A DNA stretch of 64,000 bases, taken from contig JAJDEF010000030.1 of assembly GCA_029259945.1 (NCBI GenBank), forward strand, positions 62,001-126,000. The letters run 5' to 3'. The translations under genes and the position numbers were made by a program. The notes under the pieces were generated by a model, which was given only the letters and a program-made list of their open reading frames with translations, did no database searches and was not told the origin of the DNA. Below are positions 26,475 to 35,466 of this stretch, one piece after another. Each line of letters starts with the position of its first letter. Within the stretch, counting starts at the first letter, position 1. This stretch comes from Planctomycetota bacterium (GTDB taxonomy: Bacteria > Planctomycetota > Planctomycetia > Pirellulales > Lacipirellulaceae).

Positions 26475-26562
26475 AAAAAAGGACGCGACGGGGTCCCCTC
26501 TCGCTCCCAGCGTGACCCGTCGCGTCGTGACTCAGCACCCCTCCCCAAAGGTACCCAGTCAC
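26475..26562 (-). ncRNA. Candidate structured small RNA with own promoter and terminator
   Basis: Reading the reverse strand from about 26562 to 26475 gives an RNA of about 88 bases. Stem 1 pairs GTGACT with AGTCAC (26557-26562 with 26527-26532) around a G-rich loop. Stem 2 follows immediately: GACGCGACGGGTC (26526-26514) with GACCCCGTCGCGTC (26495-26482), a 13 bp stem with one bulge. Its loop contains a mini-hairpin CGCT-GGG-AGCG. Stem 2 is followed at once by six U (26480-26475), so it doubles as a Rho-independent terminator. A good promoter lies just upstream. It does not resemble 4.5S, 6S, tmRNA or RNase P RNA to me. Alternatively it is simply the nadC terminator, 240 bases after that stop. 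Confidence 0.5.
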
Positions 26563-26566
26563 CGCA

Positions 26567-26594
26567 ACACTAGGTTCGATTACCCACCTGTCAA
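26567..26594 (-). promoter_or_regulatory. Promoter for the candidate small RNA
   Basis: On the reverse strand a perfect -35 TTGACA (26594 to 26589), a 16-base spacer and TAGTGT (26572 to 26567) as a -10 with weaker match. The predicted start near 26560-26562 coincides with the 5' edge of stem 1. Confidence 0.4.
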
Positions 26595-26767
26595 TCATTT
26601 TCCATCGGAAGCGTAAAATTGATGAGATTCTCAGCTCATTCACCTGGACGTTTCCACCCTAGGGTGCTGCCAAAAAACAACCGACTGCAAGAAGAAATCG
26701 CGTCACTCTCGCAACATTTCGATGCAAAACAAACTCGATCGCCTCAAAGATGTGGTGCAGAGACCAC

Positions 26768-27691
26768 CTAAGATACGTTTTCCCAGTCCAAACCGATGTC
26801 GAGTGAACGGGCTGAATGGGTTAGAGCGCCCACGCTGATTCGTTCGACGCCACTACACGCAATTTCCCGCAAAGTTTCTAAACGGACTCCGCCCGAGGCT
26901 TCGAGCTCCACGCTTGGGGCGAGAGAATCACGCAATTTGACGGCTTCGCGCAACGTAGCCGGCGACATGTTGTCGAGCAAAACAATATCTGGAGAGGCCT
27001 GTAGCACGTCTTTCAATTGATCGAGTGTGTCTACTTCGACCTCCACCAGCAGACCATCGATTTTTTCGTTACCGTCATATTCCTTCAAAAAGTCACGAGC
27101 CTGTCGAACCGCCTTGTCGACATCGTTTGGTGAATTTTCCCATTGTGCTAGGTGGTTATCCTTGATCAGGATCGCGTCGAATAACCCTGTTCGGTGATTG
27201 GTAGCTCCACCACAGCGAACGGCATATTTTTCGAGGCGTCGCCACCCGGGAGTTGTTTTTCGCGTGTCATAAACCCTTGCACCAGTGCCTTCTACCCCGT
27301 CCACATAGCGTCGGGCCATCGTGGCAATTCCCATCAGCCGAGCCAAAAGGTTGAGCAGCGGTCTTTCGCAGGTCAGCAAATTCCGCACATTCCCGCTGAG
27401 CGTGGCCAGCCGTGTCCCCGCCTTGGCCGGGTCGCCATCCGCCACCGCAGGCGTAACGACAATATCGACCCCCATCTCCTCCACAAGAGTCTCGATGGCC
27501 CTGATTCCGGCCACCACCCCGGCTTCGCGGGCCACGACGTCGGCAGCCCCCTGCCGATCTGCTGGCACCAACGCCACGGTAGTCCAGTCTTGCTGCCCCT
27601 GCACATCTTCCTGAATCGCCAGTCGGACGAGTGCCCGGCAATCCTGATCCACCTCGTCATTCCATTCAATTTGCTGAAAATCTCGCACCAC
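26768..27691 (-). CDS. nadC: Nicotinate-nucleotide pyrophosphorylase (carboxylating), quinolinate phosphoribosyltransferase
   Basis: A 307-residue enzyme that converts quinolinate and PRPP to nicotinate mononucleotide in de novo NAD synthesis. The signature YDTRKTTPGWRRLEKYAV (about 140-157) with RCGGATNHRTGL carries the substrate-binding Arg, Lys and His residues. KDNHL (about 176), LVEVEVDT, VLLDNMSP and EASGGVRLE follow in the expected order of the barrel. The ATG at 27691 gives the usual length. It diverges from a ComEA-like gene 43 bases away. nadA and nadB are not nearby. Confidence 0.94.
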   Translation of the reverse strand: MVRDFQQIEWNDEVDQDCRALVRLAIQEDVQGQQDWTTVALVPADRQGAADVVAREAGVVAGIRAIETLVEEMGVDIVVTPAVADGDPAKAGTRLATLSGNVRNLLTCERPLLNLLARLMGIATMARRYVDGVEGTGARVYDTRKTTPGWRRLEKYAVRCGGATNHRTGLFDAILIKDNHLAQWENSPNDVDKAVRQARDFLKEYDGNEKIDGLLVEVEVDTLDQLKDVLQASPDIVLLDNMSPATLREAVKLRDSLAPSVELEASGGVRLETLREIACSGVERISVGALTHSARSLDIGLDWENVS

Positions 27692-27734
27692 GTCTTCTTT
27701 CTCCCCAGTTTGGTATACTCAGAGATTCGCCCTC

Positions 27735-28220
27735 ATGGGCCTTGAATCGACCACTACAAATATCCCATCCCCCATGCACGAAAAGCAACCCACGAACAAG
27801 AAATCTTCGCCACGCGATCCGTGGCGTCCTTTGATCAAACCCAGCGATCAAAATACGTTGCTGGTGTTGACCACCTGTTTATTGGTGTTGATGATCGGCC
27901 ATTGGTGGTACCGTGGGGGACACCGGGGCGATCTCATCGAGATTGATCGAGCCCCGCCGTTGCAGGCGAAGTTTCAAGTCGACATCAACAAAGCCGATTG
28001 GCCTGAACTCATTCAGTTGCCCGGTTTGGGCGAAACCCTAGCGAAGCGGCTCTTGGCTGAGCGAGATAATAATGGCCCCTACCGCGATGTTGACGAACTG
28101 GTGCGAGTCCACGGCATCGGCCAGCGGACCCTCGAAAAGCTCCGCCCTTACTTGATTCCCATCCCCAAAGATACCGATTGGGCAGCAACCGACGAGGACC
28201 GAACAAGCTCAATCCCGTAA
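27735..28220 (+). CDS. ComEA-like helix-hairpin-helix membrane protein
   Basis: A 161-residue protein with one N-terminal transmembrane segment (LVLTTCLLVLMIGHWWY, about 43-59) and a C-terminal pair of helix-hairpin-helix motifs: VDINKADWPELIQLPGLGETLAKRL (split about 82-106) and DELVRVHGIGQRTLEKL (about 119-135). This is the ComEA/competence DNA-binding architecture, with the DNA-binding part outside the membrane. An alternative ATG at 27774 would start MHEKQPTNKK. It lies 50 bp before uvrB in the same orientation. A role in DNA uptake is an inference; such proteins also occur without competence. Confidence 0.75.
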   Translation: MGLESTTTNIPSPMHEKQPTNKKSSPRDPWRPLIKPSDQNTLLVLTTCLLVLMIGHWWYRGGHRGDLIEIDRAPPLQAKFQVDINKADWPELIQLPGLGETLAKRLLAERDNNGPYRDVDELVRVHGIGQRTLEKLRPYLIPIPKDTDWAATDEDRTSSIP

Positions 28221-28270
28221 CATGAGAAGAAGCACGTCTTCCAACACAAAATTCATAAGCGAGTGATTTC

Positions 28271-30340
28271 TTGCAATTCGAACTACACAGCCCGTTTCAG
28301 CCCGCTGGCGATCAGCCGGCCGCTATCAAGGCGTTGGTGGCTGGCCTTCGTGAAAAACGTGACGAGCAGGTTCTCATGGGCGTCACCGGCTCGGGCAAGA
28401 CGTTTACGATGGCCAACATTATTCAGCAGGTGCAGCGCCCCACCTTGGTGCTGTCGCACAACAAAACGTTAGCCGCCCAACTCTATTCCGAGTTCAGAGA
28501 ATTCTTTCCGCACAATGCGGTGAGTTACTTTGTAAGCTACTACGACTACTATCAGCCCGAAGCTTACATCCCACAACGTGATATCTACATCGAAAAAGAT
28601 GCCTCGATTAACGAAGGGATCGACCGCATGCGACTTGCAACGACCAGTGCGCTGGTGAGCCGACGTGATGTGATTGTGATCGCAAGCGTATCGTGCATCT
28701 ATGGTTTGGGATCGCCCGAAGACTACAAGGAAATGATGGTTGGCCTTCGTGTGGGGCAAAACCTAGATCGCGACGATGTGCTAAGCCGTCTGATTGATAT
28801 CCAGTACGAGCGAAACGACACCGACCCCTCGCGGGGTAAGTTCCGCGTCCGCGGCGATTGCGTCGAAATTTGGCCTTCCTACGAGGAGTTCTCGTTTCGC
28901 GTGGAATTCTGGGGGGACGAAATCGAAAAGCTCTCGATCATCGACCCTACCTCCGGCGAGGTCATTAACTCGTTAGACGAAGTTTTCGTTTATCCCGCCA
29001 AACATTTCGTTCTGCCAGAAGAACGCATCGAGCGGGCGGTCGGCGATATTCGTAAGGAACTTTCTGGTCGCCTGGAACAGTTTCGCAGCGACGGCCGCAT
29101 GCTAGAGGCCCAACGCATCAACGCCCGCACTCGCTTCGACATCGAAATGATGACGGAGGTTGGCTACTGCCCCGGCATCGAAAACTACAGCCGTATTCTC
29201 GCTGGTCGCTCACCAGGCGACCCACCCTCGACGCTGCTCGACTTCTTTCCCAAAGATTTTTTACTGTTTGTTGATGAGTCGCACGCGACGGTTTCTCAAA
29301 TCGGCGCTATGTATGCAGGCGACCGTAGCCGAAAGGAAACGCTGGTCGAACACGGATTTCGCTTGCCAAGTGCCTTGGACAATCGCCCGCTCAAGTTCGA
29401 CGAATTCGAGCAGCGTACGAATCAGATCATCTATGTTTCTGCGACGCCTGCCAAGTTTGAGCTTGAACGAACGGGTGGCGAAATCGTTGAACAACTTATT
29501 CGTCCTACCGGGCTCCTCGATCCGAAAATCGAGGTGGTTCCAGCGATGGGTCAGGTACCTCACCTGCTTGAACAAATTCGAGAGCGAACCGCCAATAGCG
29601 AACGCGTGTTAGTCACCACTCTCACCAAGCGACTAGCCGAAGAACTTGCCAACTACTTCTGCGAACAAGGCGTTCTTTGCAAGTGGCTGCACAGCGAATT
29701 GGACGCCTTCGAGCGAGTAGAGCTGCTGCGAGACCTTCGGCTAGGGAAATTCGAGGTTCTGGTCGGAATCAATCTGCTTCGCGAAGGCCTCGACCTGCCC
29801 GAAGTTTCGCTCGTTGCGATTCTCGATGCCGACAAAGAAGGGTTCCTACGCAGCGAAACTTCGCTCATGCAAACCATTGGTCGAGCGGCTCGAAACGTGA
29901 ATTCCAAGGTAATTCTCTATGGCGACAAAGTGACCAACTCGATGCAACGGGCAATCGACGAGACCTCACGTCGTCGCAAACTGCAAGAAAAATATAACAA
30001 AAAGCACGGCATCACCCCGGCAACGATTCGCAAGGCCATCCATCGTGGCATCGAAGCCGAGGCGGCTGCCCACGCTCAAGCCAACGCAGCGGTCGGCCGT
30101 AACGACGAGACGCAATATATCACCGAAGAGTATATCGCTGAGTTAGAAACCGAGATGCACGAGGCCGCCGAAGCTCTTGAGTTTGAGCGGGCTGCCGCGA
30201 TCCGCGACCGCATCGAACAAATGCACGACTCGATTGGCCAGCCTGTGGACGTGATCAAAGAACGTTCGTCGAATAAGGGTCGCCGAAGAAAGCACACCAA
30301 GAAAAAGAATGCCGGGAAAGTCCCAAAACCCAATGCTTAG
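28271..30340 (+). CDS. uvrB: Excinuclease ABC subunit B
   Basis: The UvrB helicase-like subunit of nucleotide excision repair, 689 residues. Visible are the start [18 protein letters not shown], Walker [14 protein letters not shown] (about 36-48), the beta-hairpin region [15 protein letters not shown] (about 89-103), the DESH motif (LLFVDESHA), SATPA, HSELD and the helicase motif [13 protein letters not shown]-terminal UVR motif follows (about 630-665), then a Lys-rich tail. The start is TTG at 28271; no ATG gives the conserved N-terminus. Length is normal for the family. Confidence 0.96.
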   Translation: MQFELHSPFQPAGDQPAAIKALVAGLREKRDEQVLMGVTGSGKTFTMANIIQQVQRPTLVLSHNKTLAAQLYSEFREFFPHNAVSYFVSYYDYYQPEAYIPQRDIYIEKDASINEGIDRMRLATTSALVSRRDVIVIASVSCIYGLGSPEDYKEMMVGLRVGQNLDRDDVLSRLIDIQYERNDTDPSRGKFRVRGDCVEIWPSYEEFSFRVEFWGDEIEKLSIIDPTSGEVINSLDEVFVYPAKHFVLPEERIERAVGDIRKELSGRLEQFRSDGRMLEAQRINARTRFDIEMMTEVGYCPGIENYSRILAGRSPGDPPSTLLDFFPKDFLLFVDESHATVSQIGAMYAGDRSRKETLVEHGFRLPSALDNRPLKFDEFEQRTNQIIYVSATPAKFELERTGGEIVEQLIRPTGLLDPKIEVVPAMGQVPHLLEQIRERTANSERVLVTTLTKRLAEELANYFCEQGVLCKWLHSELDAFERVELLRDLRLGKFEVLVGINLLREGLDLPEVSLVAILDADKEGFLRSETSLMQTIGRAARNVNSKVILYGDKVTNSMQRAIDETSRRRKLQEKYNKKHGITPATIRKAIHRGIEAEAAAHAQANAAVGRNDETQYITEEYIAELETEMHEAAEALEFERAAAIRDRIEQMHDSIGQPVDVIKERSSNKGRRRKHTKKKNAGKVPKPNA

Positions 30341-30408
30341 GGTAATCATTGGAGTTCGCTTGGAAGAACTCGAAGAACTCATTCCATGGGGGTGTACATC
30401 CAAGCCAC

Positions 30409-30443
30409 AAAAAAGCCCTGCAGGTCTCGCGAGCTGCAGGGCT
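30409..30443 (-). terminator. Rho-independent terminator of the small lipoprotein gene
   Basis: A perfect 10 bp stem, AGCCCTGCAG (30414-30423) with CTGCAGGGCT (30434-30443), has a 10-base loop and is followed on the reverse strand by a T run (30414-30409). It lies 41 bases past the stop of the reverse lipoprotein gene and 68 bases after uvrB. Confidence 0.85.
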
Positions 30444-30484
30444 GAAGTTACTGATCGTTCGATGAGCAGTGATGCCATTGTCGA

Positions 30485-30682
30485 CTAGCCTTCGTCGGCA
30501 GGAGCTTCTTCTTCGGTCGCACTTTCGGTTGTGCCAGACCCTTCTTCGCTTGCTCCTGAATCTTCAGTGGCTGTAGCTTCGCCACCGCCCTCAGAAGTTG
30601 CTGGTGCGCTGTCATCACTACTGCAGCCGACCAACGCGGTGCAAATGCAGATTACCCAAAATAGTGGCATGAGTGTTTTCAT
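30485..30682 (-). CDS. Small acidic lipoprotein
   Basis: A 65-residue predicted lipoprotein: signal peptide with hydrophobic core LMPLFWVICICTALVG and a lipobox ending at C20 (LVGC). The mature 45 residues are almost entirely Ser, Glu, Gly, Thr and Ala, hence disordered and acidic. No fold or enzymatic motif is visible. It has its own terminator (30409-30443). Short disordered lipoproteins of this kind are common in planctomycetes; the role is unknown. Confidence 0.75.
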   Translation of the reverse strand: MKTLMPLFWVICICTALVGCSSDDSAPATSEGGGEATATEDSGASEEGSGTTESATEEEAPADEG

Positions 30683-31028
30683 CTTACAAATCTCCCGGGA
30701 TGAAGTCTGTTTTCAAAATCTGTTTTCAAAACAGGAACGGTAATGAACGGTGTGCCTCAATGGGTCACCATAGCCCTGCCCCGCCCAACTAGCAATGACC
30801 TACGCCCAACCAGCGGAGAACTTGCTCGGCAGCCGCTTCACATCGCTCTTTTGCTTGACCTCGCCTGCAAAGTCGACCTAGATTGACTTATCACTACCAG
30901 GGCCTTCAATTGCAGCAAAACCCTTAGGGATCAGGCTCATCGACCAACCAATGGGTTGCCGAAATTGGAAGTGAGAGGGCTGCCCTTTCGCCCCTGTCCC
31001 GCCGAAATTTTAATAACGAGAATCTCTC
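30683..31028. other. Divergent intergenic region
   Basis: These 346 bases separate the reverse lipoprotein gene from the forward secreted-protein gene and must carry both promoters. No convincing -35/-10 pair, repeat or structured RNA is visible. Confidence 0.45.
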
Positions 31029-31415
31029 ATGAGTCGATTTCCTCGCCAATCTGCATGGCTTCTCTTTTTGTTTTGCACAGCTAGTTGCCTGATGGGCCAA
31101 CAGGCCTCTGCTCAGCAAGCTCCGCAGTCTGAAACTGCTTCGGCAGACACCTACTACGGCGAAGATTTGGAACAGACCGAAGAAAAGTCCATCGCTCGCC
31201 TGAAATCGATAAAACGTGGCGAGCAGCGTATGGCCCGACTCGAAGCGATGCGTTGGTATGGTTTTTCAGCCTCTCGGCCTACCGCGTCGGCCATGCCATT
31301 CACGACGATGTATAGCCCTGCTTGGACACGCCCCGGCGGCCGTCCCTTTGCATGGTATACAGGTCACCGACAACCTCCCGCCCCGCGTTACGGCTACTAC
31401 TACCGCTATCGCTAG
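31029..31415 (+). CDS. Small secreted Tyr/Pro/Arg-rich protein of unknown function
   Basis: A 128-residue protein with a signal peptide (hydrophobic WLLFLFCTASCLM, cleavage near ASAQQ, residue 29). An acidic stretch (about 38-55) is followed by a short Lys/Arg-rich helix ARLKSIKRGEQRMARLEAMR. The last 60 residues are rich in Pro, Tyr, Trp and Arg and end GYYYRYR. No family is recognised. The composition suggests a cell-surface-associated or matrix component. It is a single gene flanked by reverse-strand genes. Confidence 0.65.
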   Translation: MSRFPRQSAWLLFLFCTASCLMGQQASAQQAPQSETASADTYYGEDLEQTEEKSIARLKSIKRGEQRMARLEAMRWYGFSASRPTASAMPFTTMYSPAWTRPGGRPFAWYTGHRQPPAPRYGYYYRYR

Positions 31416-31444
31416 TCGGTGTGTGGTGCGGAAGTCTAAGAGTG

Positions 31445-31780
31445 TCACTTCGATCGATGTCGAGCGTCACGACAAACGGCTAGTAGATTGGCCAGATGCT
31501 TTGGGGCCTTGAGAGGTTTCGTCCGCATTTTATCTAGCTCTTTGCAGAGGAGACGTGCTTTCTGAATCACGTCTTCGGCGATCTCACTCGGCTTCATTGC
31601 AGCCAACTTGCGAGTCGCTTCGGCAACTGCTTCCCAGTCTTCCGCCGTCGAGGCGACAAACAATTGCTCGATGCCATCAAGTTGTGCATCGATCATCGCT
31701 TCAACACGGCGATTATCCGACGCCAGCCGGGCATGCATCTGTGCCAAATTTGGCATCGAAGGGTAGTCGCTTGTATCCAT
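31445..31780 (-). CDS. Small helical protein of unknown function
   Basis: A 111-residue, probably all-helical cytoplasmic protein. The central part (EAMIDAQLDGIEQLFVASTAEDWEAVAEATRKLAAM, split about 26-62) has a helical-bundle pattern that loosely recalls Hpt-type bundles, but no phospho-acceptor His is present. It lies 18 bp downstream of another unknown reverse gene and is probably co-transcribed with it. No function is assigned. Confidence 0.6.
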   Translation of the reverse strand: MDTSDYPSMPNLAQMHARLASDNRRVEAMIDAQLDGIEQLFVASTAEDWEAVAEATRKLAAMKPSEIAEDVIQKARLLCKELDKMRTKPLKAPKHLANLLAVCRDARHRSK

Positions 31781-31798
31781 GGAATTGATCTCGACGAT

Positions 31799-32230
31799 TT
31801 ACGCTGCCATTAATAGCTCAGGGCGACGTGGTACGCCCACGCCAGCTTGACGCAGGACTGTTGGCAATATTCGCTCAGTAGCGGCACGGACAACCATGTC
31901 TGTGATTGCTTCGCTCGCTTTCGGATGTCGAGAAATCGCCGCTCGTGTCTGTTGCCGTACAATGCAAACTGCTCGTGCTCGAACATACCCACGGGCTTCA
32001 GACAGCGACATCTCTTCGACATGAGTTTCCACGAGCCCGCAAACGCCTTCGACGCTTAGCTCGGCCACTTGACGCACAATCGCGTCGACGACCTCTGAGG
32101 ATGTTTTTCCCAGCAGCTTTGCGATTCCTTCGAACATCCGGGCGATTCCTTCCTTCTCGACTAGAGCAAATACCAAAATGCGGAGCTGCATCATGATGCG
32201 AAGTCCCGGTTGGTGGGACTCTACTTGCAT
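31799..32230 (-). CDS. Helical protein of unknown function
   Basis: A 143-residue predicted helical protein. A hydrophobic N-terminal region, then alternating helices such as SSEVVDAIVRQVAELSVEGV and LSEARGYVRARAVCIVRQQ, and a Pro-ending tail. The start could be 32230 or the ATG pair about 12 codons later (MMQLRI). It precedes the 111-residue gene in an apparent two-gene operon. No recognised domain is visible. Confidence 0.55.
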   Translation of the reverse strand: MQVESHQPGLRIMMQLRILVFALVEKEGIARMFEGIAKLLGKTSSEVVDAIVRQVAELSVEGVCGLVETHVEEMSLSEARGYVRARAVCIVRQQTRAAISRHPKASEAITDMVVRAATERILPTVLRQAGVGVPRRPELLMAA

Positions 32231-32383
32231 CGAATCGTCACAGGTGGAATCTCCAGTAGATCACTCTCGGTAGGCCACATCGGCTCAGTCAGCATTTTCT
32301 TCTCAACTTGCCTAGCATGGCCAGCCGATAGAAAACCTGCACTTGACCGAAATCCTCTGATTGCTTAACTTTTTAGAAGATAG

Positions 32384-32455
32384 GGCGCCGTGGCCAAGTG
32401 GCTAAGGCATCGGATTGCAAATCCGACATCGGCGGTTCGAATCCGCCCGGCGCCT
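32384..32455 (+). tRNA. tRNA-Cys (anticodon GCA)
   Basis: A complete 72-base cloverleaf. The acceptor arms GGCGCCG (32384-32390) and CGGCGCC (32448-32454) pair perfectly. The anticodon stem TCGGA/TCCGA encloses TTGCAAA, giving anticodon GCA. The T loop is TTCGAAT. The discriminator is T, as is usual for tRNA-Cys; CCA is not encoded. Confidence 0.97.
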
Positions 32456-32465
32456 CTAGGAATAT

Positions 32466-32513
32466 AGGCCGTTTGCGTTGTTTTTTCAATGCAAGCGGCC
32501 TGTTTTGTTCTTG
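32466..32513 (+). terminator. Rho-independent terminator of tRNA-Cys
   Basis: Arms AGGCCGTTTGCGTTG (32466-32480) and CAATGCAAGCGGCCT (32487-32501) pair at 13 of 15 positions with GU-compatible mismatches and a short T-rich loop. They are followed by TGTTTTGTTCTT. It starts 10 bases after the tRNA and abuts the end of the convergent GcvH-like gene. Confidence 0.75.
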
Positions 32514-32972
32514 CTACTGGTTCATTTGGCCTTTAATCGTGCGTTGAGTCACCTCCCAAACGGCTTTCAGGTGCTCAAGATAGGCCTCTGCAGGTAATAA
32601 TTCTGAGCCATCGCCCGTGAGCTCAAAGAGCCAGCCCTTGCCGTATTTGTCGACGTTGATTGCCGAAGGGTCTTTTAGCAAGATCTCGTTGAACCGGGTC
32701 AATATCCCTGGCAAAGGAGTGTAGAGCGATGCTTCGGCTTTTTGGCTTTCGATTTGGCCAATTTCTTGCCGCATCGCAAGCATGGTTCCAACGGGAACTT
32801 CCCAGTCCAGAAAGTAAACGTCTTGCAACAGCCGAACCGCGTAGGCTGCAAAACCAAAACGGTAGCGGTCATTGCCCAACGGCAGTGCCCACATATGATT
32901 TCGGGCATAGCGACGGTCGGTCGGAAACTCCGCCTCGTACTCGCCCATCATGAAAGAGATATTTTCAGGCAT
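32514..32972 (-). CDS. GcvH-like lipoyl-carrier protein
   Basis: A 152-residue protein whose residues about 24-120 match glycine cleavage H protein along its whole length. HMWALPLGNDRYRFGFAAYA corresponds to the H-protein THEWV/VGIT start. IESQKAEASLYTPLPG holds the lipoyl lysine K78, and ILLKDPSAINVDKYGKGWLFEL the typical NP..IN.D.YG.GWL end. A 30-residue helical C-terminal tail is extra. The ATG at 32972 lies 19 bp after the radical SAM gene stop; the open frame further upstream is antisense-like. No gcvT or gcvP is present, so it probably serves a different enzyme, perhaps one of its operon partners. It is the last gene of the six-gene reverse run. Confidence 0.78.
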   Translation of the reverse strand: MPENISFMMGEYEAEFPTDRRYARNHMWALPLGNDRYRFGFAAYAVRLLQDVYFLDWEVPVGTMLAMRQEIGQIESQKAEASLYTPLPGILTRFNEILLKDPSAINVDKYGKGWLFELTGDGSELLPAEAYLEHLKAVWEVTQRTIKGQMNQ

Positions 32973-32991
32973 AGGTTGTTGGTAATGTCGG

Positions 32992-34296
32992 CTAGGTGTA
33001 ACGCACGTCGTGGTGCTCGGGTTCGAAGAATGACGGCAGGAGGGCGTCGATACGCAACAGACCTTGCCGTGTGAGCGTGATGCGATTTCCCTCAACGCAA
33101 GCGTAGCCGGCTTGCTGATACTCCTCCCAGATCGATTGCCAGTGCTCGACGATATTAACGCCGAATTTTTCTTGAAAATAGTCGGTCTCAAGATATCCAC
33201 GCTTAAGAAGCAGGATAAGTTCGCGTACCAAGCGTTGGTGTGCTGTAGTTTTTAAGCCGCGACCTAGTGGTAATTTCCCGTCTTCAAGCGAGCCGCAATA
33301 ATCTTCCCAATCCGGCAGGTTTTGGTAGTGGATACCCGAAACGTGGCCAAAGCTGGCAATGCCCGTGGCTAGCAAGTCGCTACCCTTCCAAAGGTTGTCT
33401 CGATAGCTGAAGTTCACACGACCCGGGTCTTTGACCAAGGTGTAGGCACTAGAAACTGAGTAACCCGCTTGTTGGAATTTGTTAAACGCGTAGTCCACCC
33501 AGTTGCGTTTTGTCTCCCAATCGGCAATGGGCGTTTCGATGCGATTGCCGAGAATGTCTTGCGAATAGATGGTGTTAAATGGCAACTCCATCTGGTAAAT
33601 CGTCACGCTGTCGGGCGCCAGGTCGACCGCTTGTTGAACGGTGTTTTGCCAAGTGCTGTCAGAGTCTCCAACCATGCCTGCGATCAGATCGAGGTTGACA
33701 TTCTCGAAATCAGCAGCCTGAATCCAGGGCCATGCTTTGTAGATTTCTTTCGACTCATGGGCTCGCCCGTTTTCGCGAAGAATCGCATCATCAAAATGCT
33801 CGACCCCTAGGCTAAGACGTGTTACGCCGAGTTCTCGCAGCGTGTGAACCTTCGCTTCGCTGAGCGTGCCAGGTTCGCATTCGAACGTGACTTCTTCTGC
33901 CTGATCCCAATGGATGTTGGCACGCAACCGGTCAACCAATCGGGTGAGTTGTTTAGGACTTAAAAACGAAGGCGTCCCGCCGCCAAAGTAAACAAAGCGA
34001 AACGGACGGTCGCCCATCACGGGCAATTTGCTGACCAACTTGATTTCGCGGGAAAGAGCAGCCAGATAACGCTCGACCTCTTGCGAATTTTTTTCGGTGA
34101 ACACCTTGAAGTAGCAAAACTTGCAGCGTTTCCTGCAGAACGGCAGGTGCAGATAGAGGCCCAGGGGCACTTCGGTAGGCGGGGATTCGAGCGATCGCCT
34201 CACCTCGTCACACTGGTCTGCCGACCACTGAGAAAAAGGCGGGTAGTTGCTGATGAAGTAACTGCCCACTTCAGTTTTGGTTGGTTCTGCGGTCAT
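32992..34296 (-). CDS. HemW/coproporphyrinogen dehydrogenase-like radical SAM protein
   Basis: A 434-residue radical SAM protein of the HemN/HemW group. LYLHLPFCRKRCKFCYF (about 47-63) contains the cluster cysteines C54, C58 and C61. YFGGGTPSFLSPKQL (about 105-119) is the SAM-binding GGGTP motif, and a HemW-type C-terminal domain follows (about 350-430). The CxC cysteine after the triad, typical of true HemN, is absent, as in HemW-like proteins. Function in haem handling is possible, but its operon links it to a lipoyl carrier and carboxylate-reduction enzymes. The start is ATG 34296. Spacing is 30 bp to the propeller gene and 19 bp to the GcvH-like gene. Confidence 0.82.
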   Translation of the reverse strand: MTAEPTKTEVGSYFISNYPPFSQWSADQCDEVRRSLESPPTEVPLGLYLHLPFCRKRCKFCYFKVFTEKNSQEVERYLAALSREIKLVSKLPVMGDRPFRFVYFGGGTPSFLSPKQLTRLVDRLRANIHWDQAEEVTFECEPGTLSEAKVHTLRELGVTRLSLGVEHFDDAILRENGRAHESKEIYKAWPWIQAADFENVNLDLIAGMVGDSDSTWQNTVQQAVDLAPDSVTIYQMELPFNTIYSQDILGNRIETPIADWETKRNWVDYAFNKFQQAGYSVSSAYTLVKDPGRVNFSYRDNLWKGSDLLATGIASFGHVSGIHYQNLPDWEDYCGSLEDGKLPLGRGLKTTAHQRLVRELILLLKRGYLETDYFQEKFGVNIVEHWQSIWEEYQQAGYACVEGNRITLTRQGLLRIDALLPSFFEPEHHDVRYT

Positions 34297-34326
34297 GGAG
34301 TTTTTGGTTAGAGACGAAGTTATTCT

Positions 34327-35466
34327 TCACTCTTTCTTACCAAAGCAATACAGGGTGCCATCAAGGTTGCCAATGATTAGCCGACCATCGGCAACGCTGG
34401 GCGAGGCAAGAAAGCTACCCCCGGCCTCGTATTTCCATCCTTCCTTGCCAGTGGTGAGGTTGAGAGCATAGAGACGACCGCGTTTGGTTGCTAATAGCAC
34501 TCGGTCGTCGGAAATAATCGGAGAGCTTTCGACGTTGCTGCGGACGGCATATTTCCATTGAAGCTTACCCGTCGAAGGGTTTAACGCAAAGACTTGCTTG
34601 CCAAGTGAACTGTAGACCAACGTACGATGATCGACTGTTGCGGCAGTGCGAATAGCGTCAAGACTCTTTGGGTTTTGGTACTCCCATCGGATTGCAAGCG
34701 TACTGGTCGAAATCGAATAAAGGGTGCCCATCTCAGTGCCGAAGAAGACATGCCCCTCGAACAAGGCGGGAGTTGAACCCGTGGGCCCATCGATATCGAC
34801 GCCCGCAAGTTCCTTTCCATTGTTGACGTCGACCACATGCAGCCGTTGGTCGCAACCTGCCAGCAGCACCCGATCCTCGACCACCAAAGGCCAACAGCGT
34901 AAGGGGGCTTCGATTTTGAATTGCCAACGACGTTCCCCGGTTTTTGCATCCAACGAATGAAGTTCGCCAGATTCAGTGGTCACCAATACCTGGCCTTCGA
35001 AAACGTTGGGCGCAGCATAAACTTCACCTGCGACAGTTTGCGACCAAATTTCTTCGCCCGAATCGGCCTGCAGCGTGCGAACCACACCGTTGAAGTCGCC
35101 AACGAAAATCCGGCCGTCGACCACTGCCGCAGCGGCAAGAAATCCGCTGTCGGCGAACTTTTTTTCCCAGAGGACTTCACCGTCGGCTAGTCGTAAAGCG
35201 TAGAAGGTGCCATCCACATCACCGACGTAAACAGTGCCATCCACAACAATGGCAGTTGCTTCGAACCCGCTGTCGGCGACCGTGTGCTTCCAAAGAATTT
35301 CCAGCGAATTTGGCAGACGCGAAGAGGCAACCCCAGTGGCTCTTGCATCGCCACGGACAAAAGGCCACTGAGCAAATGTCGGCGTACCTTCGAATAGCAG
35401 CAGAATCAAAACAACGAAATACGCGCCTCGATTTCTGAACACCGTGGTATCACCAAGCAAGTTCAT
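34327..35466 (-). CDS. Secreted PQQ-type beta-propeller repeat protein (BamB-like)
   Basis: A 379-residue exported protein: a signal peptide (hydrophobic AYFVVLILLLFEG, cleavage near TFAQ) followed by seven or so PQQ-like blades. Repeats such as VDGTVYVGDVDGTFYALRLA, VDGRIFVGDFNGVVRTLQ, SDDRVLLATKRGRLYALNLT and ADGRLIIGNLDGTLYCF show the regular G.(V/L)YAL..TG pattern. It lacks a recognisable dehydrogenase active site and may be structural or scaffold-like. I chose ATG 35466, 17 bases inside the 3' end of the Fe-alcohol dehydrogenase gene; the frame extends further upstream antisense-free but unconserved. Confidence 0.8.
   Translation of the reverse strand: MNLLGDTTVFRNRGAYFVVLILLLFEGTPTFAQWPFVRGDARATGVASSRLPNSLEILWKHTVADSGFEATAIVVDGTVYVGDVDGTFYALRLADGEVLWEKKFADSGFLAAAAVVDGRIFVGDFNGVVRTLQADSGEEIWSQTVAGEVYAAPNVFEGQVLVTTESGELHSLDAKTGERRWQFKIEAPLRCWPLVVEDRVLLAGCDQRLHVVDVNNGKELAGVDIDGPTGSTPALFEGHVFFGTEMGTLYSISTSTLAIRWEYQNPKSLDAIRTAATVDHRTLVYSSLGKQVFALNPSTGKLQWKYAVRSNVESSPIISDDRVLLATKRGRLYALNLTTGKEGWKYEAGGSFLASPSVADGRLIIGNLDGTLYCFGKKE

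Larger units (their letters stand above)
25715..26767. other. 1-kb intergenic region with no supported protein gene
   Basis: This is the longest gene-free stretch. It holds a perfect hairpin at 25759-25785 (TGGCTTTCGTGT / ACACGAAAGCCA, 3-base loop) 45 bases upstream of the PEP-CTERM start, and a candidate small RNA with its own promoter and terminator at 26475-26594. An open frame of 131 codons at 25964-26359 has Trp/Arg/Cys-heavy composition and no recognisable domain; I do not call it. Confidence 0.6.
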
